From the NCBI RefSeq assembly GCF_041734735.1, contig NC_134901.1:28152357-28216356 (forward strand): a stretch of 64,000 bases of DNA, in the 5' to 3' direction. Source of the DNA: Babylonia areolata (lineage: Eukaryota; Mollusca; Gastropoda; Neogastropoda; Buccinidae). Positions 36,678 to 45,490 of the stretch are shown in pieces; within the stretch, counting starts at the first letter, position 1, and every line of letters starts with the position of its first letter. The notes beneath the pieces are model-generated. The model searched no databases. It had not been told where the DNA came from and worked only from the letters and a program-made list of their open reading frames with translations. The position numbers were made by a program, and so were the translations under genes.

Positions 36678-39600
36678 CAATGCATGTATGTATGTTTATA
36701 TGTCTATGTGTGTGTAAGTGCATGCATGTGTACATGCCTCTGTGTGTGTGTGTGTGTGTGTGTGCGCGAGAGTGTGTGTGTGTGTGTGTGCGTGCATGTA
36801 CGTGCAAGTGCACACGCAAATCCTTGTGTACATTCATTTGTAAAGTCATCTGTCTACACATCTGCCTCTATTTCTCTATGTGAATTTGCACATTTTTCCA
36901 GACTCTGGTAAACCATGAACAACGCATAATTATCCTTAACAACAGAAAGGGGTTGGTTCGCACTTTCTGCGGTGATGTTAAGGCCAATGAACACATGTTG
37001 ATCAGAGGTTTTGTTGGCGCAGGCGATGACATACAGAGTCCTGGACTCAGTGCTGAAGTCCAGAATTTGTGGGTAACCGCCAACCATGCTGCTGCTGCTG
37101 GAGTAGGTCACTGCAGTTTTGTTGCTGTAGTCCTTGTCATACAGTTGGATATAGGTACACCTGCAGTAACAACAACAACAAAAAAAGAGGTTGTGTCATC
37201 TTCAACTGAAAACTATCATCAAATCATGCTGTTTATAGCCCAAGCAAACACAAAAGAGACCATTTCAGGGCTAAGGGGGAGGGGGGTAAATAAACAATAA
37301 AATGACAAGAAGAAGAAGAAAACAATAGTAATAACAATCAACCATTTCAACAAAGTGTACCACAATTCTGTAATCATATTTCATGTGGTGGTGGCAGAGA
37401 AAATGAAGAAACAACAAACAAACAAAAATAGAAAAAGAATATTTGTACACCAAATCCTTTCTTTTTCAACAAAAAGCAAAAGGAAAAACCGCAAAAAAAG
37501 CATTACATAACGTTCTTCATGAGAAACAAGACAATAACTACCCCACAACATCACCAAAAAAAACCATCCTCCTCCCTCATTCCCTGACACCCCCCCCCCA
37601 CCCCACTCACACCAACACCTCACCCCGGCACACACCAACCATCATCCTCCCTCATTCCCTGACACCCCCCCCCCCCACCCCACCCACACCAACACCTCAC
37701 CCCGGCACACACCAGCCATCGTCCTCCCTCATTCCCTGACACCCCCCCCCACCCCCCACACCAACACCTCACCCCGGCACACACCAACCATCATCCTCCC
37801 TCATTCCCAGACACCCACCCCCACCCCCCACACCAACACCTCACCCTGGCACACACCAACCATCATCCTCCTTCATTCCCAGACACCCACCCCCACCCCC
37901 CACACCAACACCTCACCCCGGCACACACCAGTCATCATCCTCCCTCATTCCCTGACACACCCCCACCCCCCACACCAACACCTCACCCCGGCACACACCA
38001 ACCATCATCCTCCCTCATTCCCCCACACCTCCCCCCTCACACCAACACCTCACCCCGGCACACACCAACCATCATCCTCCCTCATTCCCCCACACCTCCC
38101 CCCTCACACCAACACCTCACCCCGGCACACACCAACCATCATCCTCCCTCATTCCCTGACACCCACCCCCACCCCCCACACCAACACCTCACCCCGGCAC
38201 ACACCAGTCATCATCCTCCCTCATTCCCCCACACCTCCCCCCTCACACCAACACCTCACCCCGGCACACACCAACCATCATCCTCCCTCATTCCCCCACC
38301 CCCCACCCCCCACACCAACACCTCACCCCGGCACACACCAGCCATCGTCCTCCTGGTGTTCCTCATTCCCTGACACCCCCCCCCCCCCCCCCCCCACATC
38401 AACACCTCACCCCGGCACACACCAGTCATCGTCCTCCTGGTGTTCCTCATTCCCTGACACCCCCCCCCCCCCCCCCACATCAACACCTCACCCCGGCACA
38501 CACCAGTCATCGTCCTCCTGGTGTTCCTCATTCCCTGACACCCCCCCCCCCCCACATCAACACCTCACCTCGGCACACACCAGTCATCGTCCTCCTGGTG
38601 TTCCTCATTCCCTGACACCATCCCCCCACCCCCCACATCAACACCTCACCCCGGCACACACCAGTCATCGTCCTCCTGGTGTTCCTCATTCCCTGACACC
38701 CCCCCCCCCCCACATCAACACCTCACCCTGGCACACACCAGTCATCGTCCTCCTGGTGTTCCTCATTCCCTGACACCATCCCCACACCAACACCTCACCC
38801 CGGCACACACCAGTCATCGTCCTCCTGGTGTTCCTCATTCCCTGACACCCACCCCCCACCCCCCACACCAACACCTCACCCCGGCACACACCAGTCATCG
38901 TCCTCCTGGTGTTCCTCATTCCCTGACACCCACCCCCCACCCCCCACACCAACACCTCACCCCGGCACACACCAGTCATCGTCCTCCTGGTGTTCCTCAT
39001 TCCCTGACACCCACCCCCCACCCCCCACACCAACACCTCACCCCGGCACACACCAGTCATCGTCCTCCTGGTGTTCCTCATTCCCTGACACCCACCCCCC
39101 ACCCCCCACACCAACACCTCACCCCGGCACACACCAGTCATCGTCCTCCTGGTGTTCCTCATTCCCTGACACCATCCCCCCCCCCCCCACATCAACACCT
39201 CACCCCGGCACACACCAGCCATCGTCCTCCTGGTGTTCCTCATTCCCTGACACCCCCCCCACACCAACACCTCACCCCGGCACACACCAGTCATCGTCCT
39301 CCTGGTGTTCCTCATTCCCTGACACCCACCCCCCACCCCCCACACCAACACCTCACCCCGGCACACACCAGTCATCGTCCTCCTGGTGTTCCTCATTCCC
39401 TGACACCCACCCCCCACCCCCCACACCAACACCTCACCCCGGCACACACCAGTCATCGTCCTCCTGGTGTTCCTCATTCCCTGACACCCACCCCCCACCC
39501 CCCACACCAACACCTCACCCCGGCACACACCAGTCATCGTCCTCCTGGTGTTCCTCATTCCCTGACACCCACCCCCCACCCCCCACACCAACACCTCACC

Positions 39601-42600
39601 CCGGCACACACCAGTCATCGTCCTCCTGGTGTTCCTCATTCCCTGACACCATCCCCCCCCCCCACATCAACACCTCACCCCGGCACACACCAGCCATCGT
39701 CCTCCTGGTGTTCCTCATTCCCTGACACCCCCCCCACACCAACACCTCACCCCGGCACACACCAGCCATCGTCCTCCTGGTGTTCCTCATTCCCTGACAC
39801 CATCCCCACACCAACACCTCACCCCGGCACACACCAGCCATCGTCCTCCTGGTGTTCCTCATTCCCTGACACCCCCCCCACACCAACAACTCACCCCGGC
39901 ACACACCAGCCATTGTCCTCCAGGTGGGCGGCCTGGGAGCTGCAGGCAGTGTAGTGGAAGCTGGCGTTGGCGGTGACGTGGAGGCGGCAGCGGCTGCAGG
40001 TGGTGAACTTCATCAGGCAGCGCGGCTCCCGCGCAGTGGTCACCGCCACCAGGTGCACCCCGGGCTGTCCCAGGTGCTCGCCGTTGGGCTCGTGGCCCGG
40101 CCGCTTGTCGCACAGGTTCACCTCTGTGGTGGGGGAACAACAAGGGGTGGACAGAAAGAGTAGGAGGAGGGACAATGCCTGACACAGGTCACTTGAGATC
40201 AACTGAGAAGGTGGGTCCTGGGCATCAAACCCTCTGGTGGCTGTGCCAAGGACCTCCTTGAATAAATGAACACGTCTGCAAATCTCACATCAGTCTTTCA
40301 ATTAAAGGTTTAGAATATGTTTAGAATATATATATATATACACATATATATATCATATATATATATATATACATATAGACACATATATCTTTGTGAGTGT
40401 GGGTGGGTAGGTGTGCGTGCGGTGGGTGAAAATCTAAAATGAAAACTAAAGTAGACAGACAAAAAGAATCTGTTTCTTTGTTGGTGTTGTTTTTGTTGTG
40501 TTTTTTTAGGGGTGGGGGGGGGGTGGAGATGGGTGTTGTTTTTGGGGTTTTTTTTGTTTTTGGGTATGGTTTTTTTTCTCCCAATTCTTTGTCTTCTCAC
40601 TTTCCATCAATCTGGTTTGATACAAATCTTGTCAACTCACAATTCTGACCTCATCATCACTGTCTGATGGCCCACTTGGATTTAGTTTCCACGGCAACCA
40701 ATGGCACTAATGACTCAATCTACTATCTTTTTCAAGACTTCAAAACCCAAGCTTTCACTGCAGACATAACAAAACAAAACAAAAAAAAGATTTCACATGG
40801 GAAGTGAAGAATAAAGATATTGATCTGTACTGTAGTGTCTGGCCTAAAAGTGAAACAAAACTTGCTGACTAAACCGCCTGGAATGTTGGCCTAGAGGCAA
40901 CGCGTCTGCCTTGGAAGTCAGAGAATCTGAGCACACAGACTGAATCGCACATTCCCCTACATTTTTCTCCCTCTTCACTAGACCTTGAGTGCTGGTCTGG
41001 ACGCGTGTCATTCGGTTGAGAAAATAAACTGAGGGTCAGTGTGTAGCATGCACTTAGCACAAGTAAAAGAACCCATGGCAACAAATGGGTTGTCCCTGGC
41101 AAAATTCTGTAGAAAAATGCACTTTGACAGGAAAACATATACAACTGCAGGCAGAAAAAGAAAAAGAAAAGAAAGGGCATGGCACTGCACTGCAGCAAAG
41201 CACTCTCCCTGGGGAGAGCAGTCTAAATTTCACACAGAGAAATATGTTGTGACAATAAGCAATGATAAAATATGATTCATTTCAGTTCAATTGCTCAGAT
41301 GAGGTGTCACTTCATTCAGACAAATTCATATACATGATACACCACATCGGCTAAGCAGATGCCTGACCAGCAGCATAACCCAATGCGCTTAGTCTGGCCT
41401 TGAAGGGAAAATAAAATAAAAAATAATAAATCAGTAAATAAACAAACAAATAAATGATAAAATGAATCAATTAATCATCAAATGAATAAATAGATAAATA
41501 AATAAATCAACATATCTATATATTTTCATTAAAATAACATGAAATACAATACAATATGATGTGATGCAAAGCGATACAATATTATAAGATACAGTGCGAA
41601 GCAATAAGATACAGTATAATACAATACAATAAAATACAATACAACACAATACAACACACGGAGAATGCTTACCATCTTTCAGCTGGTACTGGGCAGAAGC
41701 GACAGAAACCCCTGGTAACACAGACATAAGAACCCACAGTCAGTAATCTGTAAATCATTTAATTCTTCTGTTCTGCATGCACTTGCCAAACATTTCTGCT
41801 TTAGAAACATGTGCTTTAATAATTAAAACTGGCCAAGCAGTCTGGATACTATTACACACCACTGCCCGAAAGACACAGCAATAAAGCAGGTAAAACAACT
41901 ATCAAGGACAGGCTGGACCAGTGCTTCTTCTGCACCCAAGGTAATGACCATGAAAATAAAGTGTGAAAATTAACTGTTATGTTGATAGACCGTTAAAATA
42001 CGGTGTGAAAATTAACCGCCATGTTACAGTTAAAATACAGTGGGAAAATTAATTGTTATGTTTAGACCGTTAAAATGTGGTGTGGAAATTAATGGCCGTA
42101 TGACAGACATTTAAAATACAGTGTGAAAATCAATTGTAATGTTGATAAGACTGTTAAAATATGATGTGAAAATCAACTGCCATGTTCACAGACACTTAAA
42201 ATACAGTGTGAAAATTAACTGTCCTGTTGACAGACCGTTATAATATGGTGTGAAAATTAACTGCCATGTTTACAGACTACACAAATACAGTGTGGAAACT
42301 TACTGCCAAAGTTATGTTAGATGAATGCTTTTTCTGCACTGAATGCTGTGGACCACTGATATACAATGTGAAAATGAACTGTCAAGGGTAATGTTGGATC
42401 AATTCATTTCCTGCTTACTTACCTCCTGTCCCCTATGCGCTCTGGCGTATGTGGAATCAAGCACTGATTGTCTACAGACTGTCAGTATACACTGTACATA
42501 ATCAGACCTACAATAATTACATCAGACCTAATCTAATCAGACCTAGTCTTCTGATTCTCAGCCCAGTGTTGCCAGAAAGCACAGTCACACACAAATGAAA

Positions 42601-42847
42601 GCCATATATAATTAAATGGTGTCAGTTTTGCCACTATACAAACAGGAAACAGTGAGTAAAAGAGACATGATGTTAATGTTGTGATGGTGATGGTACTGGT
42701 GATGTCATTGTTGTTGCTGCTGTTGTTGTTGTTCTTGTTAAACGTATTCATACTCTGTTCACACAGATGGGTGATTTAACCCTTTTAATAAATCAAGTGT
42801 GCGTGAGTGACTGTGTGAATCTGTGTCTGTGAACGTGGCTGTCTGTA

Positions 42848-42883
<36 letters not shown>

Positions 42884-43888
42884 TGTGTGTGTGTGTGCTT
42901 GCTTCTGTGTCTCTGTGTGTGTATGTCTGTGTACCTGTGTGTCTGTCAATCTGTTTACTGTGCAATTCATGTGCCAGTAGGTTCATCCATCAATTTTCGG
43001 AGAAAACAGTGTGTGTGCAAGTGTGTTTGTATATATGTGCGTGTGCCCATGCTTATGTGTGCCCATGCATGTGTGTGTGTGTGTGCTCTTGCATGTGCAT
43101 GTATCATTTCATGTGTGAATGCATGTGAGTGCCTATGTGTAATCATATGCATTCACAAGCATCCGCACAGATCTGGTTTTCTGTGCGTGTCATATCAAAA
43201 AAACTGGGAATGGGGGTTGTGGGCAATGGAAGGTGGGTGGGAGACAACATATCAACTTATCATATATATATGACGGGCGCAATAGCCGAGTGGTTAAAGC
43301 GTTGGACTGTCAATCTGAGGGTCCCGGGTTCGAATCACAGTGACGGCGCCTGGTGGGTAAAGGGTGGAGATTTTTACGGTCTCCCAGGTCAACATATGTG
43401 CAGACCTGCTTGTGCCTGAACCCCCTTCGTGTGTATATGCAAGCAGAAGATCAAATATGCACGTTAAAGATCCTGTAATCCATGTCAGTGTTCGGTTGGT
43501 TATGGAAACAAGAACATACCCAGCATGCTCACCCCCGAAAACGGAGTATGGCTGCCTACATGGCGGGGTAAAAACGGTCATACACGTAAAAGCCCACTCG
43601 TGTGCATACGAGTGAACGCAAAGAAAGAATCATCATCATCATAATTTTCTTCTTGGCTTTCACAAATGTGATAAATGCATGATACCTTGGTCTCTCAGAG
43701 GATACACACTGGTCAGGTACCTCTGTCTTCAGCTCTCTAATATACTGATAATAATAACAATACTACTACTGATAATGATAATGATAATAATAACCGATAC
43801 TTACATAGCACACTATCCAGAAACCTGCACTAGTTGGTGTTTTACTAAACATATGGTTTTATTCATAACACATTACATCAATGTTACA

Positions 43889-43981
<93 letters not shown>

Positions 43982-44275
43982 TGACGCATGACTAAGTTGT
44001 CAGTTCTGATCCAAGCCCAATACATACCTGTCAAGACTTGTACAAATGGATTAGGTTTCAGAAATGTGGTAATCATGACATTCACTTTCACAGTACAACT
44101 TGTCATGGTTATGATGCTGTGTGCCAAGCAGTGGGCGTCTCTCACACATACAAATGTACAAAGGCTAGCATTTCTATTTTCATATATTGATGTACACATG
44201 TACATGCACACACATATACATACATACATACATCCATCCACACACACACACACACACACATAAATGCGTGTGCAT

Positions 44276-44306
<31 letters not shown>

Positions 44307-44313
44307 TGCGTGT

Positions 44314-44365
<52 letters not shown>

Positions 44366-44366
44366 C

Positions 44367-44411
<45 letters not shown>

Positions 44412-45445
44412 GCAAACATATCATCATGTACATTTGTTTGCGTACCGATACATGCTTGCACACATGCATAAATGCATGAACGCACATCCATCAACCCATT
44501 CTGTCACCAACACCACCACCAACACCACCACCATCACCACCATCACCACCAACACCACCACCACCACCACCACCATCAACACCACCACCACCAACACCAC
44601 CATCACCACCATCACCATCACCACCACCACCACCACCACCACCACCATCACCACCAACACCACAACCACCACCACCACCATCACCACCAACACCACCACC
44701 ATCACCACCACCATCAACACCACCACCACCACCACCACCACCATCACCACCAACACCACCACCACCACCACCACCACCATCACCACCATCAACACCACCA
44801 CCACCAACACCACCACTGCCACCATCAACACCACCATCACCACCATCGCCACCATCACCACCATCACCACCAACACCACCACCACCACCACCACCACCAC
44901 CATCAACACCACCACCACCAACACCACCACTGCCACCATCAACACCACCACCACCACCATCGCCACCACCACCACCAACACCACCACCACCACCATCACC
45001 ACCATCACCACCACCAACACCACCTCACACATCACACACCAACAGAGAAGACACCATCATTTGTTAACAGTCTCCCTTTCTGACGCAGATTAAAAACAAA
45101 ACTCTGTATCTTATCTTTCTTTCTGGTTCTAAATGATTTTCACAAGTACATTATAATAGTATACTCAATATATCATATAACACTGATGATGGCTAAAAAA
45201 AAAAGGGGTACAAATTTCTCCAGGGGCCTTTTTTTTTTTTTTTTTTTAACCAGAAACTGCTGACATGTTCATACCTTGTCAGGAAAAACATGATTAAAAA
45301 TGATTCAAAAATTTTATTTTTTTTTAAATTCATAAATAAAATAAAACAACAACAAAAGTTCACAGAAAAATAAGATGAAGATTCATGTCTCCTGGTTCCA
45401 TCAGACGCAAGAAAAGAATCTTATCTTTCTGTGATCACAGCAGAT

Positions 45446-45490
<45 letters not shown>

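Noticed and set aside
38686-39639. 317-codon minus-strand frame [19 protein letters not shown] repeats
   Set aside because: It is the wrong frame of the exon 3-derived minisatellite.
43274-43340. Possible tRNA gene with A and B boxes
   Set aside because: It is continuous with a SINE body shared with other copies, so it is a SINE head, not a functional tRNA.
44404-45093. Poly-His, poly-Thr and poly-Val frames
   Set aside because: They come from the CAC/CAT trinucleotide array; no start context or conserved region.
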